A stretch of 60,111 nt of DNA from DRKI01 sp011051875 (GCA_026990385.1 JALXDL010000065.1:1-60111); one strand, 5' to 3'. Counted from the stretch's first letter, positions 50,570-59,320 are shown. Made by a program: numbers and translations. The notes: generated from the letters alone by a model not told the origin.

Positions 50570-51757
50570 TCAGAATTCCGCTGCTCCCCAGCCTTCCATG
50601 GCGGTCTCGTAGATGGCGATCACCTCGTCGCGACTCGGCTGGCGGGGATTGTTCTCCACCGGCCGGGCCACGGTCAGGGCGATATCCGCCATCTCGGGGA
50701 TCTTTTCCGGTTCGACATCCAGGGCCCCGAGACTGTCGGGGATGCCCAGGTCACGGTTCAGGCCGTGCAGTTCGTCCACCAGGAGGTCGGCCGCATCCCG
50801 CAGGGAAAGTCCCTCTGTGTCCTGGCCGACGAGCCTTGCCAGGGCCGCGTGTTTTTCCAGGTTGCCGATCAGGTTGTAGTGGGTGACAAAGGGCAGGAGC
50901 ACGGCATTGGCCAGGCCATGGGAGATGCCGTACATGCCGCCCAGGGGATAGGCCATGGCATGGACCAGGCCGACACCGGCCATGGCCAGGGCCTTGCCGC
51001 CCATGAGACTGCCGAGGAGCATGGCCGAGCGGGCCGCCATGTTCCTGCCGTCGGCATAGGCGGCGCGGATATTGGCATGGATCAGCTCAATGGCCCTGGA
51101 GGAATAGATTTCCGAGAGCGGATGGGCCTGGACCGAGGTATAGGCCTCCAGGGCATGGGTCAGGGCGTCGATGCCGGTGGCCGCGGTCACGTGCGGCGGC
51201 AGGCTGACGGTCAGCTCCGGGTCGAGCAGGGCCGCCTCCGGGTAGAGGGGATCACCGTTCATGCCGCCCTTGGAGCCGGTCTCCTCGTTGATGAACACGG
51301 CGGTGAAGGTGACCTCGGCGCCGGTACCGGCCGAGGTGGGTATCATGATCTTGGGCAGGCCGGGGCGGCCGATCTTGTCCAGGCCCAGGTAGTCCACGGC
51401 CCGGCCGCCGTTGGTGCACAGGATGGCCACGGCCTTGGCCACATCCATGGCCGAACCGCCGCCGACCCCGATGACACAGTCACAGCCCGCCTCCTTTGCC
51501 CTGGCCGCGCCTTCGTCGGCCAGGCGCAGGCCGGGCTCCGGGTCCACGTGGTCGAAGAGGATGTACGGGATGGCGGCCTGATCGAGGACAGATGTGATCC
51601 GGTCGTCAAGACCGGCCCGGATCAGGCCCGGATCCATGACCAGCAGGGGCCTGCTGCCGCCCAGGCCGGCAATGATCTCCGGCAGCCTGCCGACAATGCC
51701 GCACCCGAAGTGGATATCAGTGGGCTGGATAATGGAAAAAGAGATTGATTCATACAT
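50570..51757 (-). CDS. Iron-containing alcohol dehydrogenase
   Basis: A group III alcohol dehydrogenase that interconverts alcohols and aldehydes with NAD(P) and iron. The 395-residue protein begins MYESISFSIIQPTDIHFG at ATG 51757, which has AGGGAG upstream; the longer frame to 51799 lacks one. Motifs are GGGSAMDVAKAVAIL, PTSAGTGAEVT, DALTHALEAYTS and the metal-binding HAMAYPLGGMYGISHGLANAVLLPFVTHYN stretch. It resembles ethanol or propanediol-type dehydrogenases. The physiological alcohol is not known. Confidence 0.95.
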   Translation of the reverse strand: MYESISFSIIQPTDIHFGCGIVGRLPEIIAGLGGSRPLLVMDPGLIRAGLDDRITSVLDQAAIPYILFDHVDPEPGLRLADEGAARAKEAGCDCVIGVGGGSAMDVAKAVAILCTNGGRAVDYLGLDKIGRPGLPKIMIPTSAGTGAEVTFTAVFINEETGSKGGMNGDPLYPEAALLDPELTVSLPPHVTAATGIDALTHALEAYTSVQAHPLSEIYSSRAIELIHANIRAAYADGRNMAARSAMLLGSLMGGKALAMAGVGLVHAMAYPLGGMYGISHGLANAVLLPFVTHYNLIGNLEKHAALARLVGQDTEGLSLRDAADLLVDELHGLNRDLGIPDSLGALDVEPEKIPEMADIALTVARPVENNPRQPSRDEVIAIYETAMEGWGAAEF

Positions 51758-51952
51758 GGCCGAGCTCCCTTTGCTTGATATGTGGCGACCGTGCAGCATA
51801 CCCGCTGCCCTTCTCGCTGCAGTGTCACCGGGACGTGAAAGGAAATCCTGTCTGTTCGTGTTGCCGCGGGCTGTCTACTATATCCCAGGTCGTTTTTTTC
51901 GCAAGCAAAGCCTGTCCCCGCGCCAGGCAGCCATCCGCAGGGAGTCCGTGCC

Positions 51953-52495
51953 ATGGAAGTGAGCAGGAGTGAACAGAAGCGGCGGATACGGCAATTGGAA
52001 AAACTGGTCATGGAATTGGTAACCATGCCTGGTCCTGTTCTCGACCGGTTGCCCGCGCCGCAGGAGATCATCGAGCTTCTCCGGGAGGCCGGCGCCATGA
52101 AGGGTGGCGCCAGGAAGCGGCAGATCAAGTACATCACCAAGCGGCTGCGGAAGGAACCCGTGGACGAACTCTACGGTTTTGTTTCCAGCCGGCGGGGCGC
52201 GGCCCTCGAGGAGACCCGGGCCCTGCATGAGCTGGAATACCTGCGGGACGCCCTGCTTGGCGAGGCCCTGGAGCAGCAAAAGCTCCATCGGCACCGGGAT
52301 GCGGACTGGGAGGAAGAGTGGCCAAGCCGGGTGGCGGCGGAGATCGGTGAGCGCTTTCCGGCCATCGACACCCGGGCCCTTACCCGTCTGGCCTGGCTCT
52401 ACACCAGGTCCAGGCAGAAAAAGTATGGACGGGAGATCTTCCGTTTGCTGCGCGCCGCCCGTGAGCAGGAGCGTTTTGCAGCAGAGGGTCGGTGA
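51953..52495 (+). CDS. yjgA: YjgA/DarP family ribosome-associated protein
   Basis: YjgA (DUF615, DarP) assists late assembly of the 50S subunit. The 180-residue protein is highly charged and helical, with MEVSRSEQKRRIRQLEKLVMELV at the start and the diagnostic GGARKRQIKYITKRLRKEPVDEL, and a C-terminal IDTRALTRLAWLYTRSRQKKYGREIFRLLR. All fit the family. It stands alone between the divergent alcohol dehydrogenase and the PPC-domain gene. Confidence 0.92.
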   Translation: MEVSRSEQKRRIRQLEKLVMELVTMPGPVLDRLPAPQEIIELLREAGAMKGGARKRQIKYITKRLRKEPVDELYGFVSSRRGAALEETRALHELEYLRDALLGEALEQQKLHRHRDADWEEEWPSRVAAEIGERFPAIDTRALTRLAWLYTRSRQKKYGREIFRLLRAAREQERFAAEGR

Positions 52496-52590
52496 CGCGG
52501 GCGCCACGCGCCGGGACAAGGAGTACTGAACAGGGAAATAACGTTCAATTCATGGGGCTGCAACCGGACAGCCGGCATGGAGGGGGAAGA

Positions 52591-53046
52591 GTGGAATATC
52601 AGTGTGCAACAGTGGGCAGGGTGGTCTATGCGCGTTTTGATCACGACGATGACCTGATGGAGGGCCTGGTCCGGCTGGCGAAAAAGGAAAAGATCAGCTG
52701 CGCCTGGTTTCACCTCTTCGGCGGTCTGGCCGGGGCCGGGGTGGTCACGGGGCCGAAGGAGCCCACCGTGCCGCCGGAACCGGTGTGGGAACACCTGGCC
52801 GAGACCCGCGAGGTCCTGGGCACGGGATCTGTCTTCCTGGAGGGCGGCGAACCGAAGATCCATCTCCATGCCGCCATGGGGCACCACGGCGAGACCCTGA
52901 CCGGATGCGTGCGCACGGACACCAGGGTCTACCTGGTCATGGAGGTGGTGCTGTTTGAAATTACCGGCCTGGACGTGACCCGGCCCTGGTTTGATGCAGG
53001 CGGGTTTTTCCGGCCGACCTTTGCTTCACCGAAGCAAGCCGGCTGA
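52591..53046 (+). CDS. PPC/DUF296 domain protein
   Basis: A 151-residue single-domain protein. GTG 52591 follows GGAGGGGGAAGA and starts MEYQCATVGRVVYARFDHDDDLMEGL. It contains the domain's GEPKIHLHAAMGHHGE, where the HLHA histidines may bind a metal, and an AWFHLFGGLAGA strand-turn. The PPC domain also occurs in plant AT-hook proteins; bacterial single-domain members are of unknown function and may form trimers. It is convergent with the pyruvate carboxylase genes. Confidence 0.88.
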   Translation: MEYQCATVGRVVYARFDHDDDLMEGLVRLAKKEKISCAWFHLFGGLAGAGVVTGPKEPTVPPEPVWEHLAETREVLGTGSVFLEGGEPKIHLHAAMGHHGETLTGCVRTDTRVYLVMEVVLFEITGLDVTRPWFDAGGFFRPTFASPKQAG

Positions 53047-53080
53047 GGCCTGTCCGGCAGGCCGGCTGCGGTAAGGGGAT

Positions 53081-53126
53081 GCCGCCCGTCCCCCCTCCAT
53101 CCACGACGGCAGGGAGACGGGCAGGC
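53081..53126. terminator. Hairpin between convergent PPC and pyruvate carboxylase genes
   Basis: GCCGCCCGTCCCCCCT and AGGGAGACGGGCAGGC (roughly 53081-53096 and 53111-53126) can pair across most of their length. No T tract is present on the plus strand. It may end transcription from both sides. Confidence 0.4.
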
Positions 53127-53136
53127 AGACCATGGT

Positions 53137-55044
53137 TCAGTCTTCCGGGATCTCGATGGACAGGATCCTGTCGCCCGGTTGCAGGGCCTGGCCCACCTTG
53201 GCGTGGATCTCGGTGACCGTGCCGCTCACTTCGCTGGGGACCGGGGTCTGCATCTTCATCGCCTCCAGTACCACCAGCTGATCGCCCTCGGCCACTTCCT
53301 GGCCGACCTCGACACTGATTGCATAGAGGTTGCCGGCAAACGGGGCCCGGATATCACCCTGCCTGGCCAGCTTGGCGATCTCCTCCTTGGAGAGCTGGGC
53401 CACGGCCGCGGTCCCCTCCTGGACCTCGGGTTCAAAGACAAAGAGCTGCTGATCGTGATCGACGTTGAGATAGACGTTGGTCATGCCATCGTCATTCTGC
53501 TGGGCCGGGCCGATCTCCACGACATGCTCCTTGCCGGCATCGTCCCGGAAGACCAGAGTCTCTCCGAGCTGGAATCCGCCCTGGCGCAGGAAGATCGAGG
53601 GCGGCAGCACATAGGCCCTGCCGAACTGTTCCTCGAACTTGAAGAAGTCCACGGCGTCGTTGGGATGCTGCAGGTAGAGGACCAGCTGCTGTTCGGTGGG
53701 CTCGGCCCCCAGCCGCTCGGTCAGTGTCTGCCGCTCCTTTTCGATGTCCATGTCCTCGATCTGCTCGATCCCGCCTTCCTCTTCCAGGATCTTCTGCCAG
53801 TCGCTGCCGAACACCTTTTCGTAGATCCAGTCCTCTGGCCGGTAGAAGGGGAAAGGGCCATATTTGCCCAGGAGCAGGTTCTTGAGGTCGCCCGACGGAT
53901 TGCCGTACCGGTCGCCTTCCAGGACATTGGAGACCGCGGTGGTCCACAGGATCTGCGAGCCCGGGGTCACGCTCCACCAGTTGCCCAGCTCGATCTGGAC
54001 CCGCGGCAGCTCCTTGTGCAGGATGTCGGGCATCTTGTCGAGAAACCCGCCCTTGGAGGCCTGCTCCAGGCTGGAGCCCATGGCGCCGCCGGGCAGCTTG
54101 TGGATCTGGACCGTGGGCAGGAATCCCTTGATCTGGGCCTCGAACTGGGCATAGTGGGGACGCTCGTCCCGGATGAGGTCCGAGGTCTCGATCACCGCAT
54201 CTTCATCAATGCCGATGGCCGTCCTGCCGAGATCCTTCATGGTCTGGATCACGGTCAGGATCGGCGGCGGCCCGTAGAACCCGGTGAAGGCGTGGTCCGA
54301 GGCGTCGACGATGGTGGCGCCGTTCAGGATCGCGGCCGTGATCCTGCCGATATCGTTGCCGTCCGTGTTGTGGCCGTGGTAATGGATCACCAGGTCGGGA
54401 TAGGCCTGCTTGATGGCGTCCACCAGCTCGCCGATGCGCCTGGGCGTGCCAAGGCCGCCATGGTTCTTGATGCAGAGGATGATCTCGTCGCCGGTCACAT
54501 CCAGGATTTCGCGTACCTTGCCGATGTAATACTCATTGGTGTGCTCCGGGCCGGTGGAGAAGCAGATGCAGGGCTCGTTGATCTTGCCAGCCTTGGCCAC
54601 CTCCTCGAACACGGCCTGCATGTTGGGGATGTGGTTCATGAAGTCGAAGGTCCGCCAGACATCCACGTACTTGGCGAACTCGCGCACTGTCAGCCGGATC
54701 ACGTTCTGGGGGTAGGGCCGGTAGCCGAACAGGTTCACGCCACGGCACAGGGTCTGGAACATGGTGTCGGGCATCTTTTCCCGCAGCAGTTCGAGCTTGA
54801 GAAAGGGATCCACCTGTTTGCGCAGGATATCGACGTGTACCGAGGCGCCGCCGGTGATCTCCAGCGAGAAGTAGCCGGCCGCCTCCCGGGCCGGCGCAGC
54901 CAGAAGATCGGTATGGAGCAGGATCCGGTTCTTGTAGTCGGACTGGGACATGTCCCTGGCCGTGTTGGTGATATAGTATCCGTCTGCCTGGCGCAGAATG
55001 GCCAGGACCTCGGAAGGCGCCATGCCCTGGGTTATGCGTGTCAT
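53137..55044 (-). CDS. pycB: Pyruvate carboxylase/oxaloacetate decarboxylase-type subunit with biotin domain
   Basis: The 635-residue protein combines a carboxyltransferase TIM barrel (about 15-460) with a C-terminal biotin domain, EAMKMQTPVP, biotinylated at Lys597. ATG 55044 follows GAGG and is preferred over 55110. Barrel motifs are diverged but recognisable: DMSQSDYKNR for the metal site normally RDxHQS, LCIKNHGGLGTP with the carbamylated lysine, and VIHYHGHNTDGN with the HxH. It pairs with the biotin carboxylase gene upstream, so the two should form a two-subunit pyruvate carboxylase making oxaloacetate, though the decarboxylase direction or another acceptor cannot be excluded. Confidence 0.88.
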   Translation of the reverse strand: MTRITQGMAPSEVLAILRQADGYYITNTARDMSQSDYKNRILLHTDLLAAPAREAAGYFSLEITGGASVHVDILRKQVDPFLKLELLREKMPDTMFQTLCRGVNLFGYRPYPQNVIRLTVREFAKYVDVWRTFDFMNHIPNMQAVFEEVAKAGKINEPCICFSTGPEHTNEYYIGKVREILDVTGDEIILCIKNHGGLGTPRRIGELVDAIKQAYPDLVIHYHGHNTDGNDIGRITAAILNGATIVDASDHAFTGFYGPPPILTVIQTMKDLGRTAIGIDEDAVIETSDLIRDERPHYAQFEAQIKGFLPTVQIHKLPGGAMGSSLEQASKGGFLDKMPDILHKELPRVQIELGNWWSVTPGSQILWTTAVSNVLEGDRYGNPSGDLKNLLLGKYGPFPFYRPEDWIYEKVFGSDWQKILEEEGGIEQIEDMDIEKERQTLTERLGAEPTEQQLVLYLQHPNDAVDFFKFEEQFGRAYVLPPSIFLRQGGFQLGETLVFRDDAGKEHVVEIGPAQQNDDGMTNVYLNVDHDQQLFVFEPEVQEGTAAVAQLSKEEIAKLARQGDIRAPFAGNLYAISVEVGQEVAEGDQLVVLEAMKMQTPVPSEVSGTVTEIHAKVGQALQPGDRILSIEIPED

Positions 55045-55106
55045 CTTGTTCCTCGATTCTATGGTGATTCGTGGTAAATTGGTATCGACACCTGTCGGCT
55101 GGCTGA

Positions 55107-56549
55107 TCAAGCGGCGTAGGTGTTCTGTCTCTTGTAGTGGATCTCCGCGATCAGCCGGGCCAGCTTGGTGACCTCGCTTACCTGTTCATCGTATTCGAAC
55201 AGGTGATCATGGGTGTCGAGAAAGGAGGTGTCGAATTCTCCGGCCTGGAAGTCGGGATCATTGATCAGGTTCAGGTAGAAGGGGATCGTTGTCTTGGGGC
55301 CGGTGATGACAAAGTTGGTGAGACACCGCCTCAGCCTGTCCACGGTCTCGTGCCAGGACCAGCCGAAAACGGTCAGCTTGACCAGCAGGGAGTCATAGAC
55401 CTCGGGGATCGTAAAACCCTGGTAGCAGAAGCCGTCCAGGCGCACGCCGTAGCCGCCGGGCGAGCGGTAGACGGTGATGGTCTTGCCGCCCTCGGGCATA
55501 AAGTCGTTGCGTGGATCTTCGGCATTGATCCGCATCTCGATGGCATGGCCCCTGGGCTGGACATCCTCCTGGCCAAAGAGCAGGTCCTTTCCCATGGCCA
55601 GCTTGATCTGGGTACGGACGATATCGATACCCGTGATCATTTCGGTGACGGTATGTTCCACCTGGAGCCTGGTATTGATCTCCATGAAGTAGAAGGAGCC
55701 GTCGGAATCCAGGAGAAATTCGACCGTTCCGGCATTGAAGTAGTTGGCTGCCTTGGCCGCCTTGACCGCGGTCTGGCAGATGGCCTCGCTCTGCTCCGGG
55801 CTCAGGTGAAATGCGGGCGCGATCTCGATCAGTTTCTGGTTGCGCCGCTGGATGGAGCAGTCACGGGTGCCCAGGTGCACGGTTTTGCCCTGTTTGTCGG
55901 CAATGATCTGCACCTCCACGTGCTTGGGTCTAACCACCACCTTTTCCAGGTAGACCGAGTCGTCGTTGAAGGCCGCCTTGGCCTCGGAGCGGGCAATGGG
56001 ATACTGCTCGGCCAGTTCGTCCTCGTTCTCGATGCGGCGGATACCGCGGCCGCCGCCGCCCGAGGTCGCCTTGAGCATGATGGGGTACCCATACTTGCGG
56101 CCAAAGGCGATGGCCTCCTGCAGCCCGGCCTCGCCGGCGGGCAGGTTGTCGGTTCCCGGCACCATGGGAATACCGGCCTCGGCCATGATCCGGCGGGCCG
56201 TGACCTTGTTGCCGAGCTGTTCGATGGTCCTGGACGAGGGGCCGATGAAGATGAGGCCGGCGTCCTCGCAGGCCCTGGCGAACTCGGGATTTTCGGCGAG
56301 AAAACCGTAGCCGGGATGGATGGCCACGGCGCCCGAGCGCAGGGCGGCGTCGATCACCTTGTCGATATTGAGATAGTCGCAACGCGGGCCGTCACCGATC
56401 CAGATCGCCTCGTTGGCGATCCGGATATGGCGCGAATCACGGTCCGGCGTCTCGTAGATGGCAACGGCATCGTAGTTGAGTTCCTGGATGGCACGGATAA
56501 TTCGAATGGCGATTTCACCACGGTTGGCAACTAGAATTTTCGTTTTCAA
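55107..56549 (-). CDS. Biotin carboxylase subunit of a pyruvate carboxylase-type enzyme
   Basis: ATP-dependent carboxylation of biotin. The 480-residue protein starts MKTKILVANRGEIAIRI from a TTG codon (56549), with no in-frame ATG close by. Motifs are AIHPGYGFLAENPEFA, LKATSGGGGRGIRRI, MEINTRLQVEHTVTEMITGIDIVR and the C-terminal MRINAEDP. It is highly similar to AccC or the PycA subunit and cannot be separated from accC by motif alone; the neighbour pycB suggests pyruvate carboxylation. The gene lies 62 bases before the pycB start. Confidence 0.93.
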   Translation of the reverse strand: MKTKILVANRGEIAIRIIRAIQELNYDAVAIYETPDRDSRHIRIANEAIWIGDGPRCDYLNIDKVIDAALRSGAVAIHPGYGFLAENPEFARACEDAGLIFIGPSSRTIEQLGNKVTARRIMAEAGIPMVPGTDNLPAGEAGLQEAIAFGRKYGYPIMLKATSGGGGRGIRRIENEDELAEQYPIARSEAKAAFNDDSVYLEKVVVRPKHVEVQIIADKQGKTVHLGTRDCSIQRRNQKLIEIAPAFHLSPEQSEAICQTAVKAAKAANYFNAGTVEFLLDSDGSFYFMEINTRLQVEHTVTEMITGIDIVRTQIKLAMGKDLLFGQEDVQPRGHAIEMRINAEDPRNDFMPEGGKTITVYRSPGGYGVRLDGFCYQGFTIPEVYDSLLVKLTVFGWSWHETVDRLRRCLTNFVITGPKTTIPFYLNLINDPDFQAGEFDTSFLDTHDHLFEYDEQVSEVTKLARLIAEIHYKRQNTYAA

Positions 56550-56912
56550 TGGTCCATCTCATCGCTGGTGTTGACGTAGTACTCCTGTTGTCCATCGGCT
56601 GCAGTTGTAGCCTTCCCGTGTCGTATCGGGATCCGGGCCTTGCTGGTGCGCAGGTGTAATGGATTGAACAGGGGCGACCTGTAAAAAAACCTGCCAGGAG
56701 AGGCCTGCCAGGGAAAGAAGGTGTGCGGGATGCTGCTTTGGATATCAGCAATACAGCGTATCAGATTTTATTGAAAATGGCAAGCAAAAGTGGTCGGACC
56801 AGCACCGGCCGGGCCGGGAACGGGAAGCGCGGGAAGGGGTTGCCGATCCTCCGCCCTCCCCGGAACCGGGCAGGACGGAGGATCGGAGTCGGCAGGCTGC
56901 GGCCGGGGCGGG
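56550..56912. other. Gap between the flavoprotein and biotin carboxylase genes
   Basis: No gene. The right part holds the flavoprotein 3' hairpin, CCGATCCTCCG (56843-56853) with CGGAGGATCGG (56876-56886). On the minus strand a possible promoter for the biotin carboxylase operon reads TTGCCA, 17-base spacer, TACGCT (56783 down to 56755); the -10 is weak. Confidence 0.4.
56843..56886 (-). terminator. Hairpin after the thioredoxin-reductase-like gene
   Basis: A perfect 11-bp stem separated by 22 bases lies 27 bases beyond the stop codon on the minus strand. No T tract follows, so confidence as a terminator is moderate. Confidence 0.45.
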
Positions 56913-57836
56913 TCAGTCGGAGGATCTCCGTTTCATCCGTCGGGCATAGGTCGCGGCCTCCATGCCGGCCACGCAGCCCTCGCCCACGGCCTTGGCCATC
57001 TGGTAGGGGGGGCCGACGATGTCACCGGCGGCATAGACACCCGGAATATTGGTCTCCTGCTTGCGGTTGGTGTCAATGTACTTGAAGGTCTCCGTATCCA
57101 GGGCCACCCCGATCTGGGTGGCCAGCTCAAGGGCGCCCTTGGAGCCCAGCTCGATGAAGATCCCGTCCACGGCCAGGACCTCACCGTTGTCGAGGGTAAT
57201 GGCCGTGACCGCGTTCTCTCCCTGGATCTCCTTGACCCAGGTTCCCTCCAGAACCTGGACGTCACTTGCCTTGAGTCGTTCTCCCAGTTCATCGGAGACC
57301 TCGATCTTTCCGGCCACCAGGTAGACCTTGCTCGCATAGTCGAGCAGGGTGAGCGCACCGTCGACCGCTGCGCTCCTGTTGCCGACAACAGCCACTGTCA
57401 GGTTTCGGTAGAAGTTGGCGTCGCAGTCCACGCAGTAGCTGACTCCGCGGCCGGCCAGCTCCTTTTCGCCGGGCACGGCCAGTTTCTTCTTGGCCACACC
57501 CATGCAGAGGACCAGGCTGCGGCTGCGGATGGTCCTGCCGCTCTCCAGCTCAAGCAGAAACAGGTTTTCGTCTCCGGTTGCGATCTTGAGCACGTCCTCG
57601 GGCGAGATCTCGGCCCCGAACCGTCTGACCTGGGAGAGGCCCACCTGCAGCATCTCCCGTCCCTCGCTGACTCCATCGACAAAGGCGTAGTTTTCAATGT
57701 GGGCTCCATAGAGGGCGCTGTTCTCGATGCGTCCGAGGAGCAGGACCCTGGTCTTCTTGCGGGCCGCGTGGATCCCTGCCTGGATCCCGGCCGGCCCGAC
57801 ACCGGTTATCACCACGTCATAGATGTCCTCTGCCAT
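56913..57836 (-). CDS. Thioredoxin-reductase-like FAD/NAD(P) oxidoreductase
   Basis: The 307-residue protein has the FAD motif VVITGVGPAGIQAGIHAA, the redox pair CVDC at Cys135 and Cys138 (the same spacing as thioredoxin reductase CATC), and the C-terminal FAD motif NIPGVYAAGDIVGPPYQMAKAVGEGCVAG. The NAD(P) loop reads VVGNRSAAVDGAL instead of the usual GGGDSA type, so cofactor or partner choice may differ. It begins behind AAGGAGG. No thioredoxin gene is adjacent. It could act on a thioredoxin, glutaredoxin-like or ferredoxin-type partner. Confidence 0.88.
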   Translation of the reverse strand: MAEDIYDVVITGVGPAGIQAGIHAARKKTRVLLLGRIENSALYGAHIENYAFVDGVSEGREMLQVGLSQVRRFGAEISPEDVLKIATGDENLFLLELESGRTIRSRSLVLCMGVAKKKLAVPGEKELAGRGVSYCVDCDANFYRNLTVAVVGNRSAAVDGALTLLDYASKVYLVAGKIEVSDELGERLKASDVQVLEGTWVKEIQGENAVTAITLDNGEVLAVDGIFIELGSKGALELATQIGVALDTETFKYIDTNRKQETNIPGVYAAGDIVGPPYQMAKAVGEGCVAGMEAATYARRMKRRSSD

Positions 57837-58099
57837 GGGATTTGCCTCCTTCGTGTCTCTCCTGAATCGAGCGTTTCACGCCGCTGCAACACTGTACCAA
57901 AAAAACCTGTTGTGATAATTTGTTTTTTTGTTGGCAGACAGGTGAAGCGCCCAGTCCGGGTTTCTTTTGCCTGGGGTGGATCACTTCGGTGCAGGGGGCG
58001 GGCCCTGCCGTCTGTCGGCGACCGGTCCGGAACCAGTCCCCCCTGTTTCCGACCGTGGAAATTTCGTCCCTGAATCTGTACACTATCTGCAGAACGAGG

Positions 58100-58128
58100 T
58101 CGACAGAATAATTTATATGAGATATACT
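58100..58128 (+). promoter_or_regulatory. Sigma-70-type promoter upstream of the zinc-ribbon ORF
   Basis: TCGACA (58100-58105), a 17-base AT-rich spacer and TATACT (58123-58128) match the consensus at 10 of 12 positions. The expected start of transcription, near 58135, lies almost at the GTG of the interrupted ORF (58137). Confidence 0.55.
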
Positions 58129-58136
58129 GAAAAGCT

Positions 58137-58436
58137 GTGGAAAAAAAATCTCAGACCATCGAACAGGCCATGGATTCCGCGGTTCCGGCGCTTGCCGGCA
58201 CCCGGGTCGGTGCTGGAGACCGTGGGGAAGATGGCAGCGATCTTGCAGAGATGGGATTGCGGTGTCACTTCTGCGGGGGCCCGGCACATCTCGCCGGTCG
58301 CTGACACAACGCACGGGTCGTCTGCACGGCGTGCGGACAGGAACTGCCGGCCACGGCCTATGAAGAGCAGATCGACGCATGGAAGGACAAGGTCTGCCGC
58401 CTGCTTTCCGGGGACGCGACGTCCGGGGATGAATAA
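58137..58436 (+). pseudogene. Zinc-ribbon protein ORF interrupted by one in-frame TGA
   Basis: From GTG 58137 to TAA 58434-58436 the frame encodes 55 residues, a TGA at 58302-58304, then 43 residues. The two halves join into a zinc ribbon: CHFCGGPAHLAGR before the TGA and HNARVVCTACGQELP after it, giving Cys43, Cys46, Cys63 and Cys66 in a CxxC-x16-CxxC layout. Codon use after the TGA is as gene-like as before it. Reading options are a nonsense mutation (CGA to TGA), a sequencing error, or recoding as selenocysteine; the TGA position is in the ribbon loop and not part of a CxxU redox motif, so I favour the first two. There is no good Shine-Dalgarno. Confidence 0.5.
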
Positions 58437-58618
58437 CGCCCTGTGACGCCCGGCCGCGACACCCCCGTTTCTGTTCCTTCGGCACATGTTCCGGAGGCGG
58501 AAATGCCAGTGAACCTCAAAACAGGATTCTCTGCCCGCGGCAGGAATCCATCATCGGCGGCCAAGGTGATGCCACCTGTCGCCCCCCTGTTTCCTGTACT
58601 TCGTAAAGGTATCCGGTC

Positions 58619-59311
58619 GTGACAATATCAATCTTTTCAATGATGGCCGGCGCCGGGCTCATGGTCAAGCTGGTCATGATCACCCTGCTGGTCTTTTCCG
58701 TGGTCTCCTGGTCCATTATCATCATGAAGCAGGTGATGTTCACCCGGGCTCGACGGGCATCCGACGAGTTCCTCGAGCGGTTCTGGGAGTCCAGGACCCT
58801 CAACGAGGCCTTTGATGCGGCCCGCGAATATACACTCAGTCCCGAGGCCGCGGTCTTTGTCTCCGGCTTCAACGAGCTGAAGAAGATCAGCGCCGCCCGC
58901 AGCGAACAGGGCCGGGCCGAGACCCTGGAGATGCATCTTGCCGTGATGGACAACCTGAAGCGGGCGGTCAGGAAGGCACAGCTCATCGAGAGTGACAGGC
59001 TGGGCCGCTCCCTTGCCTTTCTCGCCACCACGGGCAGTGCCACGCCCTTCATAGGGCTGTTCGGAACGGTCTGGGGCATCATGACCTCGTTTCAGGATAT
59101 CGGGGTGCGCGGCTCGGCGTCACTGGCCGTGGTGGCCCCGGGAATCTCCGAGGCCCTGGTCGCCACGGCAGCCGGCCTGGCCGTCGCCATTCCGGCGGTC
59201 ATCTTCTACAACTTCTACTCCAACCGGCAGGCAGATTTCGAGTCTGACGTGGAGAATTTCTCCACCGATTTTCTCAACCTGATCGAACGTGATATTCTGA
59301 GTCGCGGCTAA
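58619..59311 (+). CDS. tolQ: TolQ (MotA/TolQ/ExbB proton channel family)
   Basis: TolQ with TolR forms the proton-driven motor of the Tol-Pal envelope system. The 230-residue protein has an N-terminal membrane helix (LMVKLVMITLLVFSVVSWSIII), a cytoplasmic helical region, and two membrane helices with FLATTGSATPFIGLFGTVWGIMTSF and ISEALVATAAGLAVAIPAVIFYNFY, both characteristic. GTG 58619 has AAAGG eight bases upstream. Length fits TolQ rather than ExbB. tolR and a TonB/TolA-like gene follow. Confidence 0.95.
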   Translation: MTISIFSMMAGAGLMVKLVMITLLVFSVVSWSIIIMKQVMFTRARRASDEFLERFWESRTLNEAFDAAREYTLSPEAAVFVSGFNELKKISAARSEQGRAETLEMHLAVMDNLKRAVRKAQLIESDRLGRSLAFLATTGSATPFIGLFGTVWGIMTSFQDIGVRGSASLAVVAPGISEALVATAAGLAVAIPAVIFYNFYSNRQADFESDVENFSTDFLNLIERDILSRG

Positions 59312-59320
59312 GCGGATGCA

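Larger units (their letters stand above)
57837..58618. other. Gap with a TGA-interrupted ORF and a promoter upstream of tolQ
   Basis: The left part (57837-58099) has no supported gene. A promoter at 58100-58128 precedes the interrupted zinc-ribbon ORF (58137-58436). The last 180 bases hold no gene and should carry the tolQ leader. Confidence 0.5.

Noticed and set aside
51785..51850. A fifth copy of the dispersed repeat, GCGACCGTGCAGCATACC
   Set aside because: Only about 12 bases match the right arm, with no left arm or core.
57967..58446. A 159-residue plus-strand frame in the gap before tolQ
   Set aside because: It is arginine and proline-rich with no motif and overlaps the better zinc-ribbon frame.
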